In this document: piece by piece, positions 8,428 through 18,245 of the stretch
How the letters are laid out: each line of letters starts with the position of its first letter
How positions within the stretch are numbered: position 1 is the stretch's first letter
From: Paenibacillus sp. FSL R7-0345
GTDB lineage: Bacteria; Bacillota; Bacilli; Paenibacillales; Paenibacillaceae
Length of the DNA stretch: 64,000 nt
Reading direction: 5' to 3'
Assembly (NCBI RefSeq): GCF_038595055.1
Contig: NZ_CP152002.1
Location: forward strand, 2,338,501-2,402,500
The notes under the pieces: generated by a model
Seen by the model: only the letters and a program-made list of their open reading frames with translations
Database searches by the model: none
Told to the model about the DNA's origin: nothing
Made by a program: the position numbers and the translations under genes

Positions 8428-9093
8428 ATGAATAATGAGAATGAAACAGTAAATGAAACAGTAAATGAGACAGCAAATGAGGCTGTCAATGAGGAAACAG
8501 GCAATAACCCGTCAGGGATGACCGAAGAGAAATGGAATGAGCTGATCAAAGCGGTTCATCATAATGGCATGGTAGCGTTAAGAATGTATTTTAAAGAGGT
8601 GCAGAGCCAGATTATTAATCTGGCAGCTTTTGGACCGGTATTTGTATACCATGTGAAGGATGAAGCTGGCGATGTGTATTCGACCGGTTTCTTCCTGCGC
8701 GAGCTGGTCAACCGGTTCCAGGCGGACAAGAACCCAGAAGTATGGGTATCCTCCTTCTTCCATGAACTGATGAAGACGAAGGGAGGCCAGCCGCTTCCGA
8801 AGCAGCCGGAGAGTGAAGAGGAAGCCAAGGCGGTCATCGACAATCAGGTGATCCCGCTGTGCATCAAGACAGTCGAAGAGGAATTTGCACCTGAGAAGGT
8901 GCATGCAGGCCTGGCCTGGAATGAAGAACACGGGCCTGTATTTGAAGCAGGCTTCCCGGCTATTACAGACGGCAACAATGTCTGTGCAATTCCGCTTCAG
9001 CTGCTCTTTACACACTTCCAGCTGAACCGTGATCCATCCGAATTGCTGCTTACCGGAATGTACAACATCCGTAAACAGCATGGAATGGAATAG
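8428..9093 (+). CDS. Conserved-type hypothetical protein with an NETV repeat at the N-terminus
   Basis: This 221-residue cytoplasmic protein is not recognised as any family. The first about 25 residues are an acidic Asn/Glu/Thr/Val repeat (NETVNETVNETANEAVNE) encoded by an imperfect 12-bp tandem repeat, likely unstructured. The rest looks globular, with aromatic-rich helices (VALRMYFKEVQSQIINLA, VWVSSFFHELMKTK, LQLLFTHFQLNRDPSELLLTG). An in-frame ATG exists at 8401, but the ATG at 8428 has GGGGTGA upstream and is preferred. No neighbour suggests a function. The gene is followed by a repeat-rich intergenic region. Confidence 0.7.
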   Translation: MNNENETVNETVNETANEAVNEETGNNPSGMTEEKWNELIKAVHHNGMVALRMYFKEVQSQIINLAAFGPVFVYHVKDEAGDVYSTGFFLRELVNRFQADKNPEVWVSSFFHELMKTKGGQPLPKQPESEEEAKAVIDNQVIPLCIKTVEEEFAPEKVHAGLAWNEEHGPVFEAGFPAITDGNNVCAIPLQLLFTHFQLNRDPSELLLTGMYNIRKQHGME

Positions 9094-9146
9094 GACGGGC
9101 TGAGCACCACCTGCTACAGGTACACGGCAGACTATATTAAGAGAAT

Positions 9147-9331
9147 CTAACGGACCTCAGAGGCGTTATTTGGCGGAATGGGCTCATTTAGCCGGACTAA
9201 CGGACCGTAGCGCCCTTATTCTCTCTCTGGCGGCCGCTTTTGCGGCGAAAATCTGCAAATAAAGGCCGTGGTGTCCGTTAGCCGGAGAAAAGTGGTATTT
9301 TCGCAGGAATAAGGGCTGCTCAGTCCGTTAG
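9147..9331. repeat. Intergenic 185-bp element A: two direct then two inverted 24-bp units
   Basis: Four related 24-bp units begin CTAACGGAC and end TTATT. Two are direct (9147-9170, 9197-9220) and two inverted (9258-9281, 9308-9331, ending GTCCGTTAG). Start-to-start spacing is exactly 50 bp in both pairs. The same plan recurs at 20332 and 48357. Outer and inner units could pair as nested stems in RNA or as a cruciform. Together with the palindrome at 9481 this is the main content of the 490-bp stretch between the genes at 9093 and 9586. Confidence 0.85.
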
Positions 9332-9480
9332 AATCCGGTAGAAGGTGCGTGGGTGATGTGGGCGATGGCCGGAGGCTTAAGCCCCGCCGAAACGGCCTGG
9401 TTATGAAAGAAACTGAAATAATAGTGTCAGGTGTTTTACCTGATAGTGTCTTGTGTTCTACACAACTGCACATAGACTCG

Positions 9481-9514
9481 CACAAAGAGACGGCATTAAT
9501 GCCGTCTCTTTGTG
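9481..9514. terminator. Perfect 34-bp palindrome, probable terminator of the pectate lyase gene
   Basis: CACAAAGAGACGGCATT is followed immediately by its exact reverse complement (17 + 17 bp). It lies about 70 bp after the stop of the minus-strand SLH pectate lyase gene. Either strand gives a GC-rich hairpin followed by TCTTTGTG, so the U tract is weak. Terminator function is inferred. Confidence 0.6.
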
Positions 9515-9585
9515 CTGTGTATAGTGCGGAACGGCGGAGTGATAACCCCGCATCCGCGGATCATTACTGGGCGGATAACTCCGCC

Positions 9586-12500
9586 TTATTGAGCTATCAG
9601 AATCCGGTAGAGCAATACCGCTGCTTCAGCGCGGGTGGACAGAGCTGACGGATGGAGCTGGCCTCCGGCATCTCCCTTGATGAAGCCTGCCGCAGTCAAT
9701 GACGCAATGTCTGAGGCAGCGTAGCCGGCAATACCAGCCTGATCGGTAAAATTACCGGCTGCAAGGATGGCGGCTGCGGAGTCACCCTGCAGAATACCCG
9801 CAGCCCTGAGTGCTCTGGCCGTCATGACAAACATATCCTGACGGGAGACCGGATCTTGCGGATAAAAGCTGCCATCCTGCTGTCCATTGACCAGACCATG
9901 CAGCTTCGCTGTCATCAGCTCCTCATAGAAGTAATCATCCGGCTGGACATCCGTGAAGCCAGCAGCGGTGCCGCTGCCCGTTCCGGACAGATCCAGCAGC
10001 CGGACCAGCAGCAGGGCAAAGTCTGCACGGGTAATGGCTTCTCCCGGCAGGAAGCCGGCGCCGGGTACACCCTGGATAATCCCGCGCGATGCCAGCACTT
10101 CGATCTCCTTATTCGCCCAGTGCTGGCTGGAGACATCCCCGAAGGCCGGATGGTGAAGGACAGCAGCATATCGTCCGGCAGGAAGATAGGCAGTGAATAC
10201 CGCTTGTCTGCCGGCGGCATCATAGCTGCTGTTCACAACAGGCGTAATGCTGCCGCTGCTGCTGACCTGCCAGGCTACGATAAAGGGATAATCGGAGGCA
10301 GATAATGCAGCCTGGTAAGGCAGCTTGAGCTCAATTGCCGAGTACAGGCTGTCAGCTCCTGATGCCTTGCCGTCAACCAGAAGCTCATAAGCTATGAGCG
10401 GAGAGCTGCCGAGCTTACCTTTGAGCTCAGCAGAAGGTTCAACGGTGTTTATCTTCAGCGTAACCGAATTTGCCCCTGTGAGCTCTGCTGCCCGGAATAG
10501 TGTACCCGGCAGCACAAAGCCGGCGATGACGGTATCCACCTCCAGCCGAAGCCGGGAGCTCCCGGCTGTAAAAGCAGCTGCGGGAAGTGTAACTTCATAG
10601 GCGCTGATGCCGGAAGCGGCATTCTCCTTCAGCTGGAGCCGGAGCAGCGTGGTGCCGTCAGCCTGGCTCTTAGCCTGATCCAGCGCCTTCTGCAGCACAG
10701 CATCTGTCAGCGCTGCCCGGGCAATGCTTTGTGCAGCCGTAACCGGCAATGTGATGCTGACGCTTCCATCCGGCTGTACAGCCGTTACAGCCGGATCGGC
10801 AGCAGCTCCGGTACCGCCCGGAATAGCCGGGGCCGGGGTAGGACTCGGACTCGGGGTAGCACTCGGGCTCGGAGATGCACTCGGGCTAGGACTCGGAATA
10901 GCACTTGGACTTGGAGTAGCACTCGGACTCGGAGTCTCAACAGGCTCTTCACCGCCGGGCCCGGTATCGCCGAATGGAACGAACTTCAGGAAGTCGCCCC
11001 AGACCACGTTCCCGGAGGCGTCTCTTGCATAGGAGCTGACCGGGGTCAGGCTGACAAAGCTGGCATCGCTGAGCTGTCTGCCGGACTTGTTCGCCGATAT
11101 GGTTCCGTCATACATAAAGTTATTGTCTGCCGCAAGTCCTGCCGGATACTGGTCCTTGGCAATGCTGATGGTCCGGTAGGACAGGAAGCCGTCGATTGTG
11201 AAATCCGGCGTGATATGATCATATGTGGTGAAGCTCAAATTGCCGCGCGTATTGTTGAAGCCGATGTTGTTCTCGGCAATAACGCCGGGGTTGCTGTTGC
11301 TGGTATAGCCGTACGCCCCGTTGCCGAAAGCAACGGAATTACGGATGATATGATGGACAGAAATGCCTTCACCGCCGAGCTTGAACCCGTTCTTGTCGCC
11401 GGCGCCGACAGTTCCGTCTGTCAGATGACCGTTATTAAAGGCGGCGCTGTTCTCAATCAGCACAGGGCCGATTGCCCCGGTTCCCGCCTTGGTGTACAAA
11501 TCCCACCCGTCGTCGATATTGTTGTATGACAGACAGCCTCTGAACACATTGCCGACCCCGGAGGTCAGCTTGGCCGCGAAGCCGTCGGCATTATTGTCGG
11601 AAGGGTCACGGTTATCGAACGAGGAGCTGTTCAGAATCAGATTGTACGACGGCCATTCCGCGATTTCTGCCGCGGTTCCATCTGTCCGGCTGATCTGCAG
11701 GCCGGTATCACCGTTGGCATAGAAACGGCTGTTTTCCACGATGTTATGATTTCCGCCTACTGTGAATCCTTTAGTATTGGCAGCGGTGCGGGTGAAATCC
11801 AGCCCCTTGATGTGCCAGTAGCTGCCGCTCAGCAGTACGCCTTCTGTCTTTTTGTCAAAATCAAACACCGGCCGTGCACCGGGAGCTGCCTCCAGCACCT
11901 TCGGGGCATCCACGGTCCCGTCATTATATTTCTTAATCTCCAGCTTGCTGCTGCGCACATACCGGCCGTCCAGAACGATAATATGCTGTCCGGGCTGCAC
12001 GAAGTCAATGGCCGTATCGACATCGAGCGGATGCTCCGGTGTACCGTCCCCGTTGCTGGTTCCGGCAGGAGAGACGTAGATCTTGCCGGCTTCAGCAAAG
12101 CTTTTCATGGTGACGGTGAAGTTGCGGACGATTTTATCGTAGGAGGTCAGGTACTGGGTATCGTCGGGCAAAAAGCTGATGCTGAAATTCGTGTCCTGCT
12201 GTGCCGTAAGTGCAGCCGGAAGCGCAAGCCGTTTGCCGGCATCTGCCTTGATATCCCGGGCAATTACGGTTGAGCCCTGCTTCAGCGTTACGGTTCCACT
12301 GACATTCGGCCGCAGAATCAGCTGATAATCAGACTGTGAGGTCCGGCTCAGCGAGAGAATATCAAAAGCCGGCGTAACCGGATTATGCGGCGGATCTACC
12401 TTGGGGGCATCTGTTGCCGCCGAGGTGACACTCAGCTGAATGCTGCTGACGTCAATGGTAGCCAGCCGGGCTGTGTAGAAGCCGACATACATTTTGCCGT

Positions 12501-15387
12501 CCTGCACATTCAGAATATCCGGCGTGAAGAATATCGACTTCTGGCCGTCGTTAAGCTGGCCGGTGAAGCCGCTGTTATTCTTGGATAACGTCAGGCGGTA
12601 AGGCGCTGCCGGGAATGTATTGCCTGGAGCAGGCTGCTCATTCTTCAGCATAACGGTCTGGATGCCCTTACTGCCGGCTCCGTCAGACGATTCTACGCCG
12701 GTACGTACAAACAGCTGGGTTCCATTGCTGTTTTTGGTGCCGCCGCTGTAGCCGCCGATGGCCGCGATATTGGAAGCAAATACGCTGGAATTGCCTGCTG
12801 TGCCGATCACATCCCGGGCCATAATGCCAAAGGACTCCTGGCCGTCATAAGGTGACTTGGCATAAGCCGAGACCTGAATGTCAGCAGACAGTTCGAAGTT
12901 ATCCTGAGCTGCATCAAGCACGGTGTAATAAAACGTGATGCCGTCGTGATCCTCGGTGACCTTGCCTCCGCCTTCCAGGGCAATCAGCCGGACGGAGCCG
13001 TCTTCCCGGACAATTGTCTGATTATTGGCAGCGGATGTAGACTGGCCAAAGTGGATGCTGTTCCATACCGGCTGGGCTGCTTCTCTGACCGTTACGGAGT
13101 AGGTAATCGGGTCAATCGAATGATCTGCCGGGATGATCCCGATCTCATACACACCGGCAGCTTTGCTGTTGAACTGGCTTGAATCGAGCGTATAGCTGCT
13201 GATCGTTTCCCGGTCCCCGTTATCATACACTTTGGAGACAGCCAGCCCTTCGCTGTCAAAGCTGTCGTTCAGCAGGAAGGTTGTTTGTGGATACGCAGTG
13301 ACTTCAATACCGGCTAACTGTTTTATTTTCACCTGTACCGGGAAGGTCGCTGTAACGCTCTTGTGAGTCACTGTAAGATTCCTTGTCCCGGGAGCCGACG
13401 TATCAAGCGGGGAAACCGTATACTCCTCCTTCATCAGCCGCTGAGACGTCCCGTCACTGTAATACGCATAGAGCACCAGCCCCTCCAGCTTTAATGAATC
13501 TCCGATGTAGTAAAGGGTCTGCGCAGGCAGATTGCGGATCTCCAGTTTGCTAAGCGCTGCATCCTCCACCGTAATGTCAAAAGAGGTTGCAACCGCAGGT
13601 GTTTCCACCGAAGTAACAGTCACCGTATACGTCCCGGGATCGGTGAACAAAAATGGAGTCTGCTCTGTTAGCGCAACACCATTAATGGAAAGGGAGTAGA
13701 GGCTGGCATCCAGTTCCACCACCGCGTTGCTGCCGTTATAGCCGGCCTGCAGGACAAGCCCCTGCGGATCGAAGGCATCACCCGGATAATAAATGGTTTT
13801 GGCCGGATAGTATTTGACTGTGAGCGCGGAGACGGATAGCGGAAGAATCTGCAGGGTAATTGACGCAGATGCACCGTTGTAATGAATGGTTACCGTATTT
13901 GCTCCGGCTTTGCTGCTGTCAAAGCCTGTAACGATATAGTCAGCCGGTGACAGGACAGCTTCACTATTATCGGAATACAGTGCTTTTACGGTCAGTCCGG
14001 TCAAATCGAGCGCTTCCCCGATGTAATAGGAGGTTTTCTGTATTGCACTAGTATCAGCTGTTAAGGCTGTAACTTTTTTGTTCTCTAACACAATTTCAAT
14101 ATCGCTGAAGGCAATCACAGCATCCCTGGCTGTGTACACTCCGGCGAACAAGGTATCGCTGAAAAGGCCGTCCAGCGTAACGGTCTCCGTCTGCCCGCCG
14201 GCGCTGAGCTGCAGCGTATTACCGGATTTCTTAATGCTGAGCCCGTATTCTTCACCTGCTGCCGGGGCAGGAATACCGCTGAACGGAGCCAGCTTCACCT
14301 GCGACGCTTGTTTATAAAATCCCTTCATCACCTGATCCAGCGCTCCGACTGCGGCATAGCTAGAGGTTGCTACAGCCGGATCGCCGTTCACGCCGATGCT
14401 GTCCCGCAGCATCAACCCGAAGGACTTCTGATTAGGCGTACTGATGCTGCTGTCGCTGTTAAACGAAATGACCTTTGCCTTGGCTTTGAGCTCAAAATTG
14501 GCCTGGGCAGGGATCTCCCTAAAATAGAAGGAGAGCCCTTCTTCGCTGCCGGAGATTTTTCCGCCGTAGGTTTCCAGTGTCACGGAGGTATCAGTCACGG
14601 CAGCGGGCGGCGGATTCTTAAGTGGACTGGTGTTCCCGCCAAATGCGCTGAAGGTCCAGGGTCCAAGCTCAATTGTCTCCTCCTGAAGCAGCTGTACATT
14701 ACTGAACGTAACCGTGGTGTTCCTTGCGGTATAAAGCCCGGCATATTGAACAGCACCGCCGAAGCCTTCGAGCGTTTTGCTGACACCGTCAAGGGTGAAT
14801 ACATACAGATTTCCGGTTTTCCGGATACTGAGGTCATAATCCTGACCGGCTGCCGGCTTGCTTGCTGTTTCAAACAGATAACCGGTCTTCTGCAGGCTCC
14901 CGCCACTCGACTTATAAAACGCTTTCATTTCTTGGTCCAAAGCGCCGACTGCGGTAAAATCCCCTGTGAACGCTCCGGACTGGTTCTCCCACACATTACT
15001 GCGCAGCATAATGCCGAACGACACCTGATTATTCGCTGCCCAGGCATCCACATGAGCTGTAGCCTTGAGCTCGAAGTCGGCTGCAGGTTCAAGCTGCTGA
15101 AAATAATAAGCGATCCCTTCGGTGCTGCCGGAGATTTTGCCGCGGTCAGCGGAGCTGCGCAGGGTTACGGTAGAATCCGCATTTTCTGTGATACCGAAGT
15201 TCGCCGCCGTAATTTTGTCCTGACCGCCCACATCACCGAATACACTGCCTTTCCAGCTGCTGCTGATATTGATCATACCGGCAGCCGGATCAGGGTCAGA
15301 CACTTCTGCTGCAGAAACGGGCGGCGGAAGCGAGGATGATAATAACAGAATGGATGTGAGTACAGACAGCAAGCGTTTTTTATACAA
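9586..15387 (-). CDS. Giant SLH-anchored family 9 pectate lyase with Ig-like domains
   Basis: This 1933-residue secreted cell-wall protein has a signal peptide at about 1-26. It contains two related jelly-roll-like domains (to about 445), each with a KISGSxEGxxxYF motif, then four Ig-like domains with repeated YYIGDxLxLxGLxLxAxYSDG motifs (about 445-780), and a third jelly-roll-like domain (to about 1010). A right-handed beta-helix (about 1100-1465) follows, with the family 9 pectate lyase signature NNADGFAAKL and NNIDDGWDLY. Next come a Pro-Ser linker (about 1485-1520), a further domain, and three SLH repeats from about 1750 that bind secondary cell-wall polymer. It likely degrades pectin at the cell surface. 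The in-frame ATG at 15405 lies inside GGAGGGG; the TTG at 15387, nine bases after that site, is the better start. Confidence 0.9.
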   Translation of the reverse strand: MYKKRLLSVLTSILLLSSSLPPPVSAAEVSDPDPAAGMINISSSWKGSVFGDVGGQDKITAANFGITENADSTVTLRSSADRGKISGSTEGIAYYFQQLEPAADFELKATAHVDAWAANNQVSFGIMLRSNVWENQSGAFTGDFTAVGALDQEMKAFYKSSGGSLQKTGYLFETASKPAAGQDYDLSIRKTGNLYVFTLDGVSKTLEGFGGAVQYAGLYTARNTTVTFSNVQLLQEETIELGPWTFSAFGGNTSPLKNPPPAAVTDTSVTLETYGGKISGSEEGLSFYFREIPAQANFELKAKAKVISFNSDSSISTPNQKSFGLMLRDSIGVNGDPAVATSSYAAVGALDQVMKGFYKQASQVKLAPFSGIPAPAAGEEYGLSIKKSGNTLQLSAGGQTETVTLDGLFSDTLFAGVYTARDAVIAFSDIEIVLENKKVTALTADTSAIQKTSYYIGEALDLTGLTVKALYSDNSEAVLSPADYIVTGFDSSKAGANTVTIHYNGASASITLQILPLSVSALTVKYYPAKTIYYPGDAFDPQGLVLQAGYNGSNAVVELDASLYSLSINGVALTEQTPFLFTDPGTYTVTVTSVETPAVATSFDITVEDAALSKLEIRNLPAQTLYYIGDSLKLEGLVLYAYYSDGTSQRLMKEEYTVSPLDTSAPGTRNLTVTHKSVTATFPVQVKIKQLAGIEVTAYPQTTFLLNDSFDSEGLAVSKVYDNGDRETISSYTLDSSQFNSKAAGVYEIGIIPADHSIDPITYSVTVREAAQPVWNSIHFGQSTSAANNQTIVREDGSVRLIALEGGGKVTEDHDGITFYYTVLDAAQDNFELSADIQVSAYAKSPYDGQESFGIMARDVIGTAGNSSVFASNIAAIGGYSGGTKNSNGTQLFVRTGVESSDGAGSKGIQTVMLKNEQPAPGNTFPAAPYRLTLSKNNSGFTGQLNDGQKSIFFTPDILNVQDGKMYVGFYTARLATIDVSSIQLSVTSAATDAPKVDPPHNPVTPAFDILSLSRTSQSDYQLILRPNVSGTVTLKQGSTVIARDIKADAGKRLALPAALTAQQDTNFSISFLPDDTQYLTSYDKIVRNFTVTMKSFAEAGKIYVSPAGTSNGDGTPEHPLDVDTAIDFVQPGQHIIVLDGRYVRSSKLEIKKYNDGTVDAPKVLEAAPGARPVFDFDKKTEGVLLSGSYWHIKGLDFTRTAANTKGFTVGGNHNIVENSRFYANGDTGLQISRTDGTAAEIAEWPSYNLILNSSSFDNRDPSDNNADGFAAKLTSGVGNVFRGCLSYNNIDDGWDLYTKAGTGAIGPVLIENSAAFNNGHLTDGTVGAGDKNGFKLGGEGISVHHIIRNSVAFGNGAYGYTSNSNPGVIAENNIGFNNTRGNLSFTTYDHITPDFTIDGFLSYRTISIAKDQYPAGLAADNNFMYDGTISANKSGRQLSDASFVSLTPVSSYARDASGNVVWGDFLKFVPFGDTGPGGEEPVETPSPSATPSPSAIPSPSPSASPSPSATPSPSPTPAPAIPGGTGAAADPAVTAVQPDGSVSITLPVTAAQSIARAALTDAVLQKALDQAKSQADGTTLLRLQLKENAASGISAYEVTLPAAAFTAGSSRLRLEVDTVIAGFVLPGTLFRAAELTGANSVTLKINTVEPSAELKGKLGSSPLIAYELLVDGKASGADSLYSAIELKLPYQAALSASDYPFIVAWQVSSSGSITPVVNSSYDAAGRQAVFTAYLPAGRYAAVLHHPAFGDVSSQHWANKEIEVLASRGIIQGVPGAGFLPGEAITRADFALLLVRLLDLSGTGSGTAAGFTDVQPDDYFYEELMTAKLHGLVNGQQDGSFYPQDPVSRQDMFVMTARALRAAGILQGDSAAAILAAGNFTDQAGIAGYAASDIASLTAAGFIKGDAGGQLHPSALSTRAEAAVLLYRILIAQ

Positions 15388-15626
15388 AACCGGAATCCCC
15401 TCCATTTATACCTGTATTCGACCGGCCGGATGGCCTGATCAAGCGAAATTATACCGTACAGCCGAAAAGTGCGGCTACAATCAATAACTCACATCTTGCG
15501 GATCAGGGGAAGAATGGTAAAAATGTGAGCTAATGATACGTGGATTACCAGTACAGGACTGCCGCCCGAACGGCCTCTGGAAACAGCTCATATGTTGAAT
15601 GGATAACAGGAGGGGAGAGAGGGGCA

Positions 15627-16346
15627 GTGGGAAAAGCGGCGGATCCGCATGTCAATGCAGTTTCTATAATTGTGTGTACGAATCGTCCGGAATTTTTTGA
15701 TAATCTGCTTACCAATTTTAAGACACAGCAGGTGAAACATAAGGAACTGATTATTATCCTTAACAAAGACACCATGAAGCTGAAGGAGTATCAGAACAGG
15801 GTGAGGTCCGACCGGAATATATCTATATACAAGCTGCCTGAGTCGACCTCGCTCGGCCAATGCCTGAATGGTGCTATCACCAAGGCGCGTTATCCGCTGA
15901 TTGCCAAGTTTGATGATGATGATTACTACTCCCCATATTATCTGAAGGAGCAGATCAGGGAGCTGAACCGGACCCGGAGCGATATTGTCGGCAAGCATGC
16001 CTGTCTCGTCTATCTGGAGGCAACCCGCCAGCTGATCATCAGATCGCCGAAGGAGCAGCATAAGCCGGTAGTCTTTTTGCAGGGAGGAACGCTGCTGTTC
16101 AGGAAACGGGTGACCAGGCAGGTGCTGTTCCCCGACCGCTCGGTTGGTGAGGATGTTAACTTTCTGAGACGCTGCAAAAGAAAAGGGTTCCGCACGTTTG
16201 CCACCTCAACGTATAACTACGTCTATGTGCGCAGATCTGACAAGGGCAGCCACACCTGGCGGGCCAAGGATTATTTTTACCTGAAGGGCAGCGTTCCGGT
16301 GGCGGTAACCGGGAATTTCAGGAGCTTTGCTGATAAGAGGCTATAG
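15627..16346 (+). CDS. Family 2-type glycosyltransferase
   Basis: This 239-residue GT-A fold glycosyltransferase starts with VSIIVCTNRPEFFDNLL, the usual first strand of GT2 enzymes. It carries an acidic nucleotide-sugar and metal site DDDDYYSP at residues 96-103 and a late GEDVNFLRRCKRKG segment containing the ED pair often used as catalytic base. It lacks TM segments, so it is probably cytoplasmic or peripheral. The frame is open from a GTG at 15540, but the GTG at 15627 follows AGGAGGGGAG and is the better start. It lies divergently upstream of the SLH pectate lyase gene and might act on cell-surface glycans; this is inference. A bidirectional terminator follows. Confidence 0.85.
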   Translation: MGKAADPHVNAVSIIVCTNRPEFFDNLLTNFKTQQVKHKELIIILNKDTMKLKEYQNRVRSDRNISIYKLPESTSLGQCLNGAITKARYPLIAKFDDDDYYSPYYLKEQIRELNRTRSDIVGKHACLVYLEATRQLIIRSPKEQHKPVVFLQGGTLLFRKRVTRQVLFPDRSVGEDVNFLRRCKRKGFRTFATSTYNYVYVRRSDKGSHTWRAKDYFYLKGSVPVAVTGNFRSFADKRL

Positions 16347-16383
16347 CTCCGGATTTAGAGTGAGCGAAGATAGTTCAGTAAAA

Positions 16384-16428
16384 AAAAGAGTCCCGCACTC
16401 CGGTTTATTCCGGGGAACGGGACTTTCT
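16384..16428. terminator. Bidirectional terminator between convergent genes
   Basis: AGTCCCG at 16389-16395 pairs with CGGGACT at 16418-16424, with further inner CCGG pairing. It is flanked by an A run on the left and a short T-rich stretch on the right, so it can work in both directions for the convergent glycosyltransferase and peptidase genes. Confidence 0.8.
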
Positions 16429-16466
16429 GTTATGTCCGCTGTCGCACAACAGACAACAACGCCGGA

Positions 16467-18158
16467 TTACAACGCTTTATCGTCAATCGAATTCAGCCAG
16501 CTCTCTATTTCGCCGATGACGGAGCTGACGCAGCCGTCCTTAAACGGTGAGGTGAGACCGGCGAGTTCTACTAGCTCAACGAAAGACTTGCTGCCTCCAG
16601 CCTGGCAGAGCTGCAGATAATCGCTCCAGGCCTCGGCAAAGTTCTCGTTCGAACGTTTCCAGAACTGGAATGCGCACAGCTGGGCCAAAGTGTAATCAAT
16701 ATAATAGAACGGGGTACGGAAAATATGCGCCTGCTTGTGCCAAAAGCCGCCCTGTTCCAGATAGCTGTTGCCGTCATAATCACGGTGCGGCAGATATTTC
16801 TGCTCAATCTCCCGCCAGGCCTGCTTGCGTTCCTGCGGGGTTGCTTCAGGATTGCTGTAGACAAAATGCTGGAACTCATCAACCGCAACACCATAAGGAA
16901 CGAACTCCAGACTGCCGGCCAGATGATTGAACCGGTATTTGTCGGCATCCTCTTCGAAGAACAGATTCATCCACGGCCAGGCAAAAAACTCCATGCTCAT
17001 CGAGTGGATCTCTGCCGCCTCAAAGGTCGGGAAGGCGTATTCCGGCACATTGAGGCTGCGGCTGGAATAGACCTGGAATGCATGGCCCACTTCATGGGTC
17101 AGCACATCAATATCCTCGGAGGTTCCATTGAAATTAGAGAAGATGAACGGCGCCTTATATTTGTCAAAAAAAGTGCAATAGCCCCCGAACTGCTTGGAGC
17201 TTGTGCTTAACAGATCCATCAGCTCGTTGTCCTGCATAAAACGGAAAAACTCATCCGTTTCCGGCGACAGCTCCTTGTACATTCTGGCGCCATTTGCGAC
17301 AATCCACTCCGGGTCACCCTTAGGTACAGCGTTGCCGCTGTTAAAGGTCAGCCCTTCATCATAGAACTTCAGAGTGTCCAGCCCCAGCCGTTCACTCTGG
17401 CGCTGCTTCAGCTTTCCTGCCGCAGGAACAATGTGCTCAAGCACCTGCTTGCGGAAGTTCGCTACCATATCCGCATTATAATCCGTGCGGTTCATCCGGT
17501 CGTAGCCGAGCTCAACAAAGCTGGGATAACCGAGCTTACGGGCCATTGCGGCACGTACGGCAACGAGCTCATCATAAATGCGGTCAAATTCAGCTTCATG
17601 TGCCGACATAAAGTCAAATCTGGCCTGAAAAGCGCCTTTGCGCACATCACGGTCCGCCGACTGTTCAAACGGAATGAGCTGTGCCAAGGTGCGCTCTGCA
17701 CCGGCGAACATGATTTTGGCAGAGGCAAGCAGCTGGGTGTATTCCGTTGACAGCCTGTTCTCCAATTGCATATCTTCAATAATGTCCGGGCTGAACGTAC
17801 GAAGTGAAATCTCGGCCAGGCTGATCAGCTGTGATCCCCATTCCTGCTCGAATTCCTTTTTGTATCTGGAGTTGACGATAGCCTTATAATATTCCGTTAT
17901 GTACTCCTGAAAAATCGGGCCAATCTCATCAAAATAATCCTGCTCGGCTTTGTAGAATGCATCCGCTGTATTGATGGAATGGCGGACATAGACAATGTTC
18001 TGAAGCGTATCGAATTCGCTGCGCAGCTCATTCAGCGCGATGACCGAAGCCTTCTGCTCCTCCAGCGTATCTGCCTCCAGACCCTTGAGAAGTGAAGTGA
18101 ACTCCTGCTTGAACCGGTCAAGGTCAGGGCGCTCATAGGGGTACTCTGTAAATTTCAT
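16467..18158 (-). CDS. M3-family oligoendopeptidase
   Basis: This 563-residue cytoplasmic zinc metallopeptidase cleaves short peptides (PepF/thimet-like M3 clan). The catalytic motif HEVGH lies at about residue 353 within DVLTHEVGHAFQVYSSR, followed about 25 residues later by FEAAEIHSMSMEFF, which supplies the third zinc ligand. The C-terminus (WHKQAHIFRTPFYYIDYTLAQLCAFQFW) matches the substrate-binding part of the family. The frame reaches 18239, but the ATG at 18158 starts the family-typical MKFTEYPYERPDL and has AGAAAGGATG upstream. The LysR gene lies just upstream in the same orientation, so the regulator and peptidase may be co-transcribed. Confidence 0.93.
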   Translation of the reverse strand: MKFTEYPYERPDLDRFKQEFTSLLKGLEADTLEEQKASVIALNELRSEFDTLQNIVYVRHSINTADAFYKAEQDYFDEIGPIFQEYITEYYKAIVNSRYKKEFEQEWGSQLISLAEISLRTFSPDIIEDMQLENRLSTEYTQLLASAKIMFAGAERTLAQLIPFEQSADRDVRKGAFQARFDFMSAHEAEFDRIYDELVAVRAAMARKLGYPSFVELGYDRMNRTDYNADMVANFRKQVLEHIVPAAGKLKQRQSERLGLDTLKFYDEGLTFNSGNAVPKGDPEWIVANGARMYKELSPETDEFFRFMQDNELMDLLSTSSKQFGGYCTFFDKYKAPFIFSNFNGTSEDIDVLTHEVGHAFQVYSSRSLNVPEYAFPTFEAAEIHSMSMEFFAWPWMNLFFEEDADKYRFNHLAGSLEFVPYGVAVDEFQHFVYSNPEATPQERKQAWREIEQKYLPHRDYDGNSYLEQGGFWHKQAHIFRTPFYYIDYTLAQLCAFQFWKRSNENFAEAWSDYLQLCQAGGSKSFVELVELAGLTSPFKDGCVSSVIGEIESWLNSIDDKAL

Positions 18159-18245
18159 AAAAGAATCAACATCCTTTCTCTGCCAGATGAAGTATATTAT
18201 ACTATGTGGAAGGAAAAACCAACACTCGTAAAATCGCAAACAAAT

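Noticed and set aside
14308..15339. 343-codon open frame on the plus strand opposite the pectate lyase gene
   Set aside because: It is a shadow frame with scattered Cys and Arg and no start signal; the minus-strand gene has recognisable domains here.
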